In this document: positions 26,133-33,807 of the stretch, piece by piece
Numbering within the stretch: position 1 is the first letter of the stretch
How the letters are laid out: the number at the start of each line of letters is the position of its first letter
DNA from: Bacillus sp. FJAT-42376
GTDB taxonomy: Bacteria; Bacillota; Bacilli; Bacillales; Bacillaceae
DNA length: 64,000 bases
Assembly: GCF_003816055.1 (NCBI RefSeq)
Contig: NZ_CP033906.1
Coordinates: 1,116,001-1,180,000 of the forward strand
Direction: 5' to 3'
Position numbers and translations under genes: made by a program
The notes under the pieces: generated by a model
The model's input: only the letters and a program-made list of their open reading frames with translations
What the model was told of the DNA's origin: nothing
Databases searched by the model: none

Positions 26133-26768
26133 TTATTTGTGAATAAAATTTACCGATTTTATTATTTTCATAGCGGTTGTTTCAAAAGTATGGGTAGCAG
26201 ATAAGCATTTCTTATCAGCCTTCTGACAGCTTACTCCATATATAAATTGGATGGCTTGGGTACTGTGCTGGGACTTTATATAAGCAAAATAGTTAAAGGA
26301 AATGGTGTCTTGAACATCAAATGAATTTTGAGCGAAATAGATGGCTAGTTTCGTGTCTTTCATTTCCTGGTAATTTCCCTCATATCCTATTGTTGAAGAT
26401 AATAGGTCCAAATTTACTTCCGTATTTTTGGTTATGTTCTTATTTTCGTAGGTGGAGTCGACCATGATTGGGGCATCGTCACGCTCTGCACCATAGATAA
26501 TTGCTTCATAGTAGTCACCATGAATTTCATTCCCAAACCCATCCGATATCACCGCATCAACGGGGAATAGCATCGTATACCCGCCTGTCTTTGATTTAAA
26601 TCGATAAAATCCTTTTTCCACTTCTTTGGAAGAAGTCAGATAGCTTCTTGTGAATTCGTCTTTCATGGCCGCAGTGTCCGGCATTGTTTTTTTCTGTGTT
26701 TGAACAGAGCTGCAGCCGCCAAACAGGAGCGTCAGGCAAATGATTACAGGATAAAATAATTTAGTCAT
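26133..26768 (-). CDS. Lipoprotein, paralogue of 25029-25712
   Basis: This 211-residue protein has a lipobox LFGGC with Cys19. The domain TRSYLTSSKEVEKGFYRFKS ... GGYTMLFPVDAVIS matches the paralogue closely, as do a conserved Cys pair in GVSCQKADKKC and the order of later strands. I chose the second ATG (26768) because GAGGAG is too close to the first. No toxin or lipase-like gene follows it, so it may be an orphan immunity-type copy. Confidence 0.72.
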   Translation of the reverse strand: MTKLFYPVIICLTLLFGGCSSVQTQKKTMPDTAAMKDEFTRSYLTSSKEVEKGFYRFKSKTGGYTMLFPVDAVISDGFGNEIHGDYYEAIIYGAERDDAPIMVDSTYENKNITKNTEVNLDLLSSTIGYEGNYQEMKDTKLAIYFAQNSFDVQDTISFNYFAYIKSQHSTQAIQFIYGVSCQKADKKCLSATHTFETTAMKIIKSVNFIHK

Positions 26769-26774
26769 GGGCAT

Positions 26775-27067
26775 TCTCCTCTCGGAATTGGACTTTTCTA
26801 AAAATTACCACAAACAGGGAGGAAAGGCTTTTAGAAAGCTTTGGTATAAGGTATGATTTAATGTGAAGCACTTACAATTTTCAGGGGGTGTCCTTATGGC
26901 TGTGAGCACTCTTTTGCCATACATGTCAGCTTCCCATGCAGAGCCTGAGTAAGCAGAAGGCGATCCTTTGCATGGGTGATGGTTAATAATCGCCTAAAAG
27001 TTAGGGTCACTTCTGCGGAACCGGCTTTGCCCTTCATTCTTACATTCAGAAGAAGGAGCTGGCAGAA
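26775..27067. other. Intergenic region, no gene seen
   Basis: About 290 bp with no convincing open frame. AGAAGGAGCTGG near 27051-27062 serves the CD3324-like gene. Confidence 0.4.
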
Positions 27068-27352
27068 GTGAAACATGTAAAAGCAGCCGCTGTGCTGCCT
27101 GAAAGTCTGCTGATTGAGATTCAGAAGTACGTGCAGGGAGAGACCATCTACATTCCTAAGCCTAATGAGGCTTATGGAAAATGGGGATCCCGCTCAGGCG
27201 GAAGAAGAGCAGTGGATGAGCGGAATGCAGAAATGAGAAAAGCTTTTAAAAGCGGAAAAACCATTTCACAGCTTGCATCTGACCACCACTTATCAGTGGA
27301 AACGGTAAAAAAAATTGTCTATAAAAAAGCCTCAAAGCACGGGTCGTCATGA
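27068..27352 (+). CDS. CD3324-like small DNA-binding protein
   Basis: This 94-residue protein has LPESLLIEIQKYVQGETIYIPKP, then WGSRSGGRR, and a C-terminal helix-turn-helix (KSGKTISQLASDHHLSVETVKKIVYKK, about residues 58-85). The pattern matches small CD3324-family proteins related to Mor-type activators, of unknown role. The start is a GTG after AAGGAG. The stop codon lies inside a terminator stem. Confidence 0.75.
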   Translation: MKHVKAAAVLPESLLIEIQKYVQGETIYIPKPNEAYGKWGSRSGGRRAVDERNAEMRKAFKSGKTISQLASDHHLSVETVKKIVYKKASKHGSS

Positions 27353-27366
27353 TCCGTGCTTTTTAT
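27337..27366 (+). terminator. Terminator overlapping stop of CD3324-like gene
   Basis: AAAGCACGG and CCGTGCTTT pair around GTCGTCATGAT, followed by TTTAT. Confidence 0.75.
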
Positions 27367-27453
27367 GCCGAAAATAATTCATAATCATGTTTCCCCTTTC
27401 GAAAATACACAGCCTGTGTTTACAATAAAAGAGGACAGAAAGGGGCGGTGGAA

Positions 27454-28086
27454 ATGGAACCATTTATTCGGACGGATCAGTATCAATTTATTAAGTCGCA
27501 GGCCTATTCCATTGTGAACGGACACGCGACAGCGAATCATCAAGGTGTATTGAAGGCCGTTAAAGAGATGGCAAGGGAACAGGTTTTGCGTTTAGCGAAG
27601 TGGACGGATGAGCAGAGAAGACTGCTTGAGCCGGTCTATGACATAAAGGACCGGGGAGATGCAGAGCTGTATGCAGCCGCCATTAAATCTTACGTGATTC
27701 CTTTCAGGGAAGTCGGGGAGCCTGAGATAAAAAAGCTTTTTCCTAAAGCGAAAAAGCTGAAGGCACCTGCCCTTGATGAAGTGGATTTAAAAGAAATCAT
27801 CTATTTAAGCTGGAAAGACAAAGGCTCAGATAAAATGTTTCTGATTGCCCCTTATCAAGGGAAATTGAAAGGATTGCATGGCACGTTTAATCCCCTGCAT
27901 AAAAAAAGCATCTGCACCATCTGCGGCGGACATCAAGAAGTGGGCCTGTTTATGACCCAGGTAAAAGGAACGGCGCAGGGAACCTTTGTAAAGCGCGGGA
28001 ATTACATCTGCAGCGATTCCCTTCAATGCAGCCAGCATATAAAATCACTCGACCGGCTGGAAGACTTTTTCGGACTGATGAGCTGA
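27454..28086 (+). CDS. FusB/FusC-like EF-G-binding protein
   Basis: This 210-residue protein has an N-terminal four-helix region (residues 1-75) and a C-terminal treble-clef zinc finger with CTICGG near residue 155 and YICSDSLQC near residue 190, the layout of FusB/Fbp proteins that bind elongation factor G and can release it from fusidic-acid-stalled ribosomes. The conserved FNPLHKKSIC and GNYIC segments fit. The ATG at 27454 is better placed after AAAGGGG than the GTG at 27448. In Bacillus such proteins are chromosomal; a housekeeping ribosome-rescue role is as likely as resistance. Confidence 0.82.
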   Translation: MEPFIRTDQYQFIKSQAYSIVNGHATANHQGVLKAVKEMAREQVLRLAKWTDEQRRLLEPVYDIKDRGDAELYAAAIKSYVIPFREVGEPEIKKLFPKAKKLKAPALDEVDLKEIIYLSWKDKGSDKMFLIAPYQGKLKGLHGTFNPLHKKSICTICGGHQEVGLFMTQVKGTAQGTFVKRGNYICSDSLQCSQHIKSLDRLEDFFGLMS

Positions 28087-28104
28087 TGAAGGAGTGGGGT
28101 GGAG

Positions 28105-28222
28105 GTGACTGTCCGGCTATGTCCGGTACCAGTTCGGCTTTTGGGGGAGAGGGGCACGGTGCCGGTCTGGTTTGCTTTGCGAGCTATAGTGCCAGTCCGG
28201 CTTGATGTGCAAGCTACAGCAG
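28105..28222. repeat. Degenerate copies of the 126-bp element
   Basis: Pieces such as GGCACGGTGCCGGTCTGG and AGTGCCAGTCCGGCTTG resemble the ends and the junction of the 126-bp element but are decayed. They directly precede the two intact copies. Confidence 0.6.
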
Positions 28223-28348
28223 GTGCCAGTCCCGTTCTGCTTCACCGCAGCGGGGGACAGAGGGAACGAATGATGGACCCTTATGGCTCAAGGGCTGGCG
28301 GGGAAGGTGCCGGAGCTTTAGTACGGTGAAATTTGTGGGGACTGGCAC
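28223..28348. mobile_element. 126-bp inverted-end element, copy 1
   Basis: It begins GTGCCAGTCCC and ends GGGACTGGCAC, exact 11-bp inverted ends. TTCACCG follows the left end and its complement CGGTGAA precedes the right end at about the same distance, extending the inverted repeat. The interior has CTTATGGCTCAAGGGCTGG. No open frame suggests a protein. Confidence 0.85.
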
Positions 28349-28349
28349 G

Positions 28350-28475
28350 GTGCCAGTCCCTTTTTGCTTCACCGTAGCGGGGGACAGAGAGAACGAATGA
28401 TGGACCCTTATGGCTCAAGGGCTGGCGGGGAAGGTGCCGGAGCTTTAGTACGGTGAAATTTGCGGGGACTGGCAC
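28350..28475. mobile_element. 126-bp inverted-end element, copy 2
   Basis: The copy has the same length and ends as copy 1, separated from it by a single G, so the junction reads as one palindrome (GGGACTGGCAC-G-GTGCCAGTCCC). Confidence 0.85.
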
Positions 28476-28481
28476 TTCAAG

Positions 28482-28937
28482 TTAGTCCCAAGCATTAAAA
28501 ATAATCTCCCCGATTCTCTCCGGCTTCCAAAAAGCGATTTCTTTAAGCTCTGCTTCATCTAGTTCGTTTTCATTTTTAAGCTGATTTCCGCTTATCGTTA
28601 CTCGCTCATTTAATTCTGTCTTACTTAAAATTGTGTAAAAAGGGCGGAAGGATTCGGCCCATTCAGGCGGGTCCACAAACGAAATCCGGCCATACTCCAC
28701 TGAAGAAGCAAAGGAAAGATAAGGATAATGGTGATTAAGCAATAGATGGATTTGCACGGTTTGGCTGTACATTTTCACATGATAGAAATTCAGGGGATAC
28801 TCGGAATCCAGAAACAGCTCCATTTGCAGGCGATGTTTTTGTGCTGCAGTAAAACATACTTGTTTAAACTGAGCTTTGCCGATTTCGGGAAGGGGCGCTG
28901 CCTGAGTAAAACCGGTAATGCCATTCGGCAAGTGCAT
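28482..28937 (-). CDS. Conserved-looking protein, unknown
   Basis: This 151-residue protein has no signal peptide or membrane segment. It has a beta-rich centre (NFYHVKMYSQTVQIHLLLNHHYPYLSF) and a Glu-rich C-terminal part (NENELDEAELKEIAFWKPERIGEI). AAGGA precedes the ATG. I do not recognise the family. Its stop lies seven bases from the 126-bp element copy 2, so that element may act on its 3' end. Confidence 0.6.
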   Translation of the reverse strand: MHLPNGITGFTQAAPLPEIGKAQFKQVCFTAAQKHRLQMELFLDSEYPLNFYHVKMYSQTVQIHLLLNHHYPYLSFASSVEYGRISFVDPPEWAESFRPFYTILSKTELNERVTISGNQLKNENELDEAELKEIAFWKPERIGEIIFNAWD

Positions 28938-29029
28938 AAAATTCCTTCTTTCTTATATGATAAAAAAATTATATCTCTCTTTGTGTAAGCTATCTATTAT
29001 AATGAATAAAAAAACTGGAGAAGGATCAC

Positions 29030-29431
29030 ATGGCAAGAAAATTTACGATTACGGGGCTGGCTATTCTTTTCATAGCGTTCATTGGTTACCTAACCTACCA
29101 AACCTTTTTCAGGATGACATCATTACAAGGAACGTCTCAAAGTGGAAAATGGGCGGCTGAATACCATGAAAATGATGTTTACTGGGAAACAAAAATCATA
29201 AAGCTCAAAAACACGGACGATCAATTGACGAAAGTAAACTTCATTGATAATGGGGATGTCGATGAGTACTCAGGCTTCAGCCGCGAGGAGTGGATGAAGG
29301 ACCGGAACGGAAGATCGTACATAACGATCAATGTATTGGCAGATGCACCTGAAGAGAATCATAGCTATCAAGTACAGATCCATTGGCTGGAAAATGAAAA
29401 AGAATACGAAGAAACGATTACCCTGAAGTGA
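29030..29431 (+). CDS. Membrane-anchored small extracellular protein, unknown
   Basis: This 133-residue protein has an uncleaved-looking N-terminal membrane segment (about residues 7-28, GLAILFIAFIGYLTYQTFF) and then a beta-rich domain (SGKWAAEYHENDVYWETKIIKL, YQVQIHWLENEKEYEETITL) that should lie outside the membrane. GGAGAAGGA precedes the ATG. No family recognised. The stop codon falls inside a terminator stem. Confidence 0.65.
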   Translation: MARKFTITGLAILFIAFIGYLTYQTFFRMTSLQGTSQSGKWAAEYHENDVYWETKIIKLKNTDDQLTKVNFIDNGDVDEYSGFSREEWMKDRNGRSYITINVLADAPEENHSYQVQIHWLENEKEYEETITLK

Positions 29432-29449
29432 TTCAGGGTGTTTTTTCAT
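29420..29449 (+). terminator. Terminator overlapping stop of 29030 gene
   Basis: ACCCTGAA and TTCAGGGT pair around GTGA, followed by GTTTTTT. Confidence 0.8.
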
Positions 29450-29485
29450 TTCTTAGCATAGCCGGGAAACGGTAAGAAAGTGGAG

Positions 29486-29611
29486 GTGCCAGTCCCGTTC
29501 TGCTTCACCGCAGCGGGGGACAGAAGGAACGGACGCTGACTCCTTATGGCTCAAGGGCTGGGGGAGAAGGTGCCGGAGCTTTAGTACGGTGAAATTTGTG
29601 GGGACTGGCAC
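29486..29611. mobile_element. 126-bp inverted-end element, copy 3
   Basis: It has the same 126-bp length and GTGCCAGTCCC ends as copies 1 and 2, with a few internal substitutions (GACGCTGACTCC for GATGGACC-type bases). Confidence 0.85.
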
Positions 29612-29612
29612 G

Positions 29613-29738
29613 GTGCCAGTCCCGTTTTGCTTCACCGCAGCGGGGGACAGAGGGAACGAACGCTGATTCCTTATGGCTCAAGGGCTGGCGGAGAAGGTGC
29701 CGGAGCTTTAATACGGTAAAATTTGTGGGGACTGGCAC
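29613..29738. mobile_element. 126-bp inverted-end element, copy 4
   Basis: The second member of this tandem pair, again one base (G) from its neighbour. It directly abuts the CCGGG-dyad array that starts at 29750. Confidence 0.85.
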
Positions 29739-29749
29739 CGCCGCCAAAA

Positions 29750-30370
29750 ACCGGTCGATGCCCGGGAACAATGTCCGGGAAGAGCGCACACCCGGTCGAT
29801 GCCCGGGAACAATGTCCGGGAAGAGCAGCCCACCCGCTGATGTCCGGGAACAATGTCCGGGAAGAGCGCCCCAACCGTCGATGTCCGGGAACAATGTCCG
29901 GGAAGAGCAGCCCACCCGCTGATGTCCGGGAACAATGTCCGGGAAGAGCAGCCTACCCGCTGATGTCCGGGAACAATGTCCGGGAAGAGCGCCCCAACCG
30001 GTCGATGTCCGGGAACAATGTCCGGGAAGAGCGCCCCAACCGGTCGATGTCCGGGAACAATGTCCGGGAAGAGCGCCCGACCGCTCGATGCCTGGGAACA
30101 ATGTCCAGGAAGAGAAGCTCGACCACTCGATGCCCGGGAACAATGTCGGGGAAGAGCGCCCCAACCGCTCAATGTCCGGGAACAATGTCCGGGAAGAACA
30201 GCCCAACCGCTCAATGTCCGGGAAGAACAGCCCAACCGCTCAATGTCCGGGAACAATGTCCGGGAAGAACAGCCCAACCGCTCAATGTCCGGGAAGAACA
30301 GCCCAACCGCTCAATGCCCGGGAACAATGTCCGGGAAGAGCGCCCCAACCGCTCAATATCCGGGAACACG
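29750..30370. repeat. CCGGG-dyad tandem array, copy 1
   Basis: About 16 units of 41-42 bp, each with a core near GATGTCCGGGAACAATGT then CCGGGAAGA, and a locus-specific spacer near GCGCCCCAACCGCTC. Within each core CCCGG (or TCCGG) can pair with the second CCGGG around GAACAATGT. Unit lengths divisible by three leave long open frames in several frames of both strands; their translations are repetitive and lack start signals. The array lies between a terminator and the MFS gene. Confidence 0.9.
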
Positions 30371-30469
30371 AAATCACCTTCTCCCAAAAAATCACCTCAC
30401 CCCCAACCATCCCCCAAAAAGTGGTAGACTAAAATGGAAAGCTTACGTACATAAAGGGGAGAGACCAAC

Positions 30470-31696
30470 ATGCAAGCTGCTGAAAGAAGGCCGTCGGTTA
30501 ATCCGACGGTGTATCCGATCCTTTTTGCGATTGGGTTTGTTCATTTGCTGAATGATTCGATGCAGTCGGTGGTTCCGGCTGTGTTTCCGATTTTGGAGAG
30601 GAGTATGAATTTATCGTATGGCCAGCTGGGGTGGATTGGGTTTGCGCTTAGTATGACATCATCCATTATGCAGCCCGTTGTGGGATGGCTGACGGATAAA
30701 AAGAGTGCGCCGTATGTGCTTCCGTTTGGTATGGGGCTGTCGATGATCGGGATGCTTGGGCTGGCTTTTGCACCGGGATTCGGATTTGTGCTTCTTTCCG
30801 TGATATTCATCGGGCTTGGCTCGGCGGCGTTCCATCCGGAAGGGTCACGGGTTGCGTATATGGCAGCGGGAGGCAGGCGCGGGCTTGCCCAGTCCATTTA
30901 CCAGGTAGGCGGGAATTTTGGACAGTCGCTTGCCCCGCTTATGACGATCCTGATTTTTATTCCGCTGGGGCAGTTCGGTTCGATTTGGTTTACGCTTGTC
31001 GCGGCCTTAGCGGTTTTGGTGCTTCTGTTTGTCTCCAAATGGTACTCAAATCAGCTGATCCGGTTTCCGAAAACGACAAAGGCTGCGGTGAAAACAGCGA
31101 CTCGCAAAAGAACGAAGCAGGTCGGCTTTGCGATTACGCTGCTCGTTTTTCTCGTGTTTGCCCGTTCCTGGTATTCTGCCGGAATCTCAAACTATTTTCA
31201 GTTTTACTTGATTGAGGATTATGGAATCTCCATTAAAGAAGCCCAGTATTTTATTTTTCTATTCCTTGCGTCCGGTGTCATTGGAACGTTTCTCGGCGGA
31301 CCGCTTGCCGACCGGTTCGGCAAACGGAATGTCATTTTGTTTTCGATGGTCGGATCGGCTCCATTTGCGCTCATTCTCCCTCATGTCAGTCTGATATGGG
31401 TGTACCCGTTATTTTTTATAATCGGTGTCATTATTCTTTCGAGCTTTTCCGTTACGGTTGTATATGCGCAGGAGCTCATTCCCGGTAAAATCGGAACGGT
31501 TTCAGGGCTTATTGTGGGCTTAGCCTTCGGGATGGGGGCAATCGGGTCTGCGTTTCTCGGAATGCTTGCGGATGTATGGGGCTTGTATGCAACGATGATT
31601 TTGTGCAGTGTGCTCCCGGTGATCGGGATTTTGACGGTGTTTTTGCCATCGGATCAGAAGCTGAGAGAGTGGGAAGAAGAGTCTCAAACGCAATGA
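30470..31696 (+). CDS. MFS transporter, fosmidomycin-resistance (Fsr) type
   Basis: This 408-residue protein has about 12 hydrophobic segments with a major-facilitator signature after the second (GWLTDKKSAPYVLPFGM) and its relic between segments 8 and 9 (GGPLADRFGKRNVILFS). HLLNDSMQSVVPAVFPIL at the start and FHPEGSRVAYMAAGGRRG in the first half are typical of the Fsr subfamily. It should be a drug or metabolite efflux proton antiporter. AAAGGGGAGAG precedes the ATG. The CCGGG array ends 100 bp upstream, so its promoter must lie in the short space between. Substrate not established here. Confidence 0.85.
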   Translation: MQAAERRPSVNPTVYPILFAIGFVHLLNDSMQSVVPAVFPILERSMNLSYGQLGWIGFALSMTSSIMQPVVGWLTDKKSAPYVLPFGMGLSMIGMLGLAFAPGFGFVLLSVIFIGLGSAAFHPEGSRVAYMAAGGRRGLAQSIYQVGGNFGQSLAPLMTILIFIPLGQFGSIWFTLVAALAVLVLLFVSKWYSNQLIRFPKTTKAAVKTATRKRTKQVGFAITLLVFLVFARSWYSAGISNYFQFYLIEDYGISIKEAQYFIFLFLASGVIGTFLGGPLADRFGKRNVILFSMVGSAPFALILPHVSLIWVYPLFFIIGVIILSSFSVTVVYAQELIPGKIGTVSGLIVGLAFGMGAIGSAFLGMLADVWGLYATMILCSVLPVIGILTVFLPSDQKLREWEEESQTQ

Positions 31697-31737
31697 AAAA
31701 AGCAGGCTATCCGTTTTGGGATGTGCCTGCTTTTTTC
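31697..31737. terminator. Bidirectional terminator between MFS and natB-like gene
   Basis: AAAAAGCAGGC and GCCTGCTTTTTT pair around a 20-nt inner region that itself can pair partly (ATCC, GGAT). It serves both convergent genes. Confidence 0.85.
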
Positions 31738-31738
31738 G

Positions 31739-32905
31739 TTATTTCCCCATTACCCACTGGTCCTTCTTAAACAGAGAAACCGTAATGGCAAGTACGATGA
31801 CCATGAACAAAGCGGTACTTCCGACAGTCAAAAGAATGTTCTGGACATTAATAATGCCGTAGAGCATTTCTTTTATCAGAGCAAACATATTGATTGCGGG
31901 AATGATGAAATGGTGAAAGCCCGTTTCATTTACACCCGTGCTTGTTAAGGTAATGATCGGCAGGATAGGCAGCATCATAATCGGAGTTTGATAGCTTTGG
32001 GCCTCTTTTACCGATTTTGAGATTAGACTCGCGAGCATTTGCACGGATGACATAAAGAGGGCGAACATGACGGATGTCATCAGTGTGATTCCTATGAAAA
32101 TCCAAACATGATCTCCAAATTGGAGAGCCTCTTTCAACTTTTCGGTCAAAAAGATAATTTCTAAGCTGACAACGACAACTGCTGCAAAGCCGGAAAAAAC
32201 AGCAATGGTCGAGACAGTCAGCCATTTAGCCAAAAGCATTTTTGTCCGGCTTACCGGCGTAATCAGGAGGGCTTCCATCGTTTTACGGTCTTTTTCGCCT
32301 GCAAATAAATCGGTTGCAGCAGGGTAAGCGCCTGAGACGATGGCCATTGCGATAATCATTGGCAGGAAGTTTGAGATAATACTTAAGGCGGCAGCACTGT
32401 CATCCTCACTGTTCATTTCTTTCGTTTTGACTTCAAGAGGCTGAATGACCATTGGATCAATATTCGCTGCCTGAAGGCGGTTTTTGACTACCCCATCCTC
32501 AAATGCGGTTAGCTGTGCATCAATCATCTCCATCAATACAGACGAATTTTTGCTGAAGGAATCACCATATAGAGTGGCATTTGCCTGCTGCCCGCTGTTA
32601 ATTTTTTGCACAAATTGGCTATCGAATGTAACGGCCGCCTGAGCATCCCCATCTCTTACGGCTTTTTCAGGATCCGTAAAGCTTTTTGTGTTCACATTTT
32701 TTAATCCGCTCACCAGCTGTTCTTCATCGTTAGCAATGCTTGAGGATACAGCTAGGGTAAAAGTTTGTTTTGAATCCGCCATGATGTTTTCGTAAAACAG
32801 GGTGATTCCTGTCAGAACCAGTATTGGAATAAATACTCCCATCAGCAGCGTTCTCCGGTCCCGGAGCGAATCCTTCATTTCCTTCAGATAAATGTTAAGA
32901 AACAT
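31739..32905 (-). CDS. natB: ABC-2 type permease, NatB-like
   Basis: This 388-residue protein has one N-terminal membrane segment (about 22-38), a large external domain (residues 45-175, AVSSSIANDEEQL ... NRLQAANIDPMVIQPLEV), and five further segments. Between the second and third lies the intracellular LFAGEKDRKTMEALLITPVSRTKMLLAKW, a signature of NatB/CcmB-type ABC-2 exporters. It overlaps the ATPase gene by 11 bp. With divergent NatR/NatK genes it corresponds to the B. subtilis NatAB sodium exporter. The ion specificity is inferred from that. Confidence 0.82.
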   Translation of the reverse strand: MFLNIYLKEMKDSLRDRRTLLMGVFIPILVLTGITLFYENIMADSKQTFTLAVSSSIANDEEQLVSGLKNVNTKSFTDPEKAVRDGDAQAAVTFDSQFVQKINSGQQANATLYGDSFSKNSSVLMEMIDAQLTAFEDGVVKNRLQAANIDPMVIQPLEVKTKEMNSEDDSAAALSIISNFLPMIIAMAIVSGAYPAATDLFAGEKDRKTMEALLITPVSRTKMLLAKWLTVSTIAVFSGFAAVVVVSLEIIFLTEKLKEALQFGDHVWIFIGITLMTSVMFALFMSSVQMLASLISKSVKEAQSYQTPIMMLPILPIITLTSTGVNETGFHHFIIPAINMFALIKEMLYGIINVQNILLTVGSTALFMVIVLAITVSLFKKDQWVMGK

Positions 32906-33644
32906 GGCTTTTCCCCCTTACTAATTTTGACATGAATATATAGTTCAAATCCTTGCTCGCTTCCTCTTGGTAAAGGCGATCGAGGTTCCCCTTGTATACG
33001 ACTTCCCCTTTATGAACCATGACAACGGAATCGCAAAGCATCTGGACCTCTTCCATAATGTGGCTTGAGAAGACAATGGTCTTTCCCTTTGACTTCAGCT
33101 GGTGAATCAGCTGGCGGAAAATGTTCGACGACGTGATATCAAGCCCGGTTGTCGGTTCATCAAACAGGATGATGTCCGGATCATGGATCAGTGTTCTAGC
33201 AATGGCAACCTTCTGGCGCATCCCCTTTGAAAAGCCGCCGACTTTGCGGTCCAGGTAATCTTTCATCCCGAACCTCACGGCGAGCTCATCAATCCGTACC
33301 TTTGTTTCATGCTTGCTCAACCCGTAAAGAGAAGCAAAATACTCAAGGTTTTCTTTAGCGGTCAGCCGGTCGTATAAACCGGTTTCCCCTCCGAAGAGAA
33401 CGCCAATCCGTTTTTTGACATCGTAGGAATTCTGGACGGTATCAAACCCGGCTACGCTGATCGATCCGTGCGTCGGGGTAATCAGTGTAGCGATTGAGCG
33501 GAGAAGTGTGGTCTTGCCGGCACCGTTTTCACCGAGCAGACCGACCACTTCTCCCTTTTTTACATCGAATGAAATGTGCTTGAGTGCCGTTACGTAGGTT
33601 TTTCGATCTTTAAATTGCTTTGTCACTTCGTTTATCTGTATCAT
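32895..33644 (-). CDS. natA: ABC transporter ATP-binding protein, NatA-like
   Basis: This 249-residue ATPase has Walker A GENGAGKTT (about residues 38-46), the signature GGFSKGMRQKVAIARTL, Walker B DIILFDEPTTGLD, and the H-loop SSHIMEEV. The start at 33644 follows AAAGGAGAC; the frame runs to 33683. It pairs with the overlapping permease gene. Expression is probably activated by the NatR-like LytTR regulator, whose direct repeats lie at 33714-33743 next to a weak -35. Confidence 0.87.
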   Translation of the reverse strand: MIQINEVTKQFKDRKTYVTALKHISFDVKKGEVVGLLGENGAGKTTLLRSIATLITPTHGSISVAGFDTVQNSYDVKKRIGVLFGGETGLYDRLTAKENLEYFASLYGLSKHETKVRIDELAVRFGMKDYLDRKVGGFSKGMRQKVAIARTLIHDPDIILFDEPTTGLDITSSNIFRQLIHQLKSKGKTIVFSSHIMEEVQMLCDSVVMVHKGEVVYKGNLDRLYQEEASKDLNYIFMSKLVRGKSHVS

Positions 33645-33678
33645 TCTCTCGTCTCCTTTTCTGCTGGTTTCTACCGTA

Positions 33679-33707
33679 ATCATACAGGCGCATAAATGAG
33701 GTTACAG
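33679..33707 (-). promoter_or_regulatory. Probable natAB promoter
   Basis: On the minus strand TATGAT (33679-33684) is a good -10, while the region 17 bp upstream (CTGTAA-like at about 33702-33707) is a poor -35. That is the pattern of an activator-dependent promoter, and the LytTR-type repeats lie immediately upstream. Confidence 0.5.
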
Positions 33708-33713
33708 CGAAGT

Positions 33714-33743
33714 TGTCGCGAAAACGCCTTTTCCTGTCGCGAA
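33714..33743. promoter_or_regulatory. Direct repeats, probable NatR (LytTR) binding site
   Basis: TGTCGCGAA occurs at 33714-33722 and again at 33735-33743, with starts 21 bp apart, two helical turns. LytTR-domain regulators bind such spaced direct repeats. The site lies between the divergent natAB and natRK-like genes. Confidence 0.65.
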
Positions 33744-33807
33744 TGGGTCAAAAAGGGAATCTTAAATGTTACAATAATGGTGGAATTTGTTTACTAGGAG
33801 CAGAGCG

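Noticed and set aside
29723..30551. Several overlapping open frames of 165-234 codons (MSGNNVREE-like) through the CCGGG array
   Set aside because: They overlap in three frames on one strand and in others on the opposite strand, have purely repetitive translations and no ribosome-binding sites. The 42-bp unit, a multiple of three, keeps frames open.
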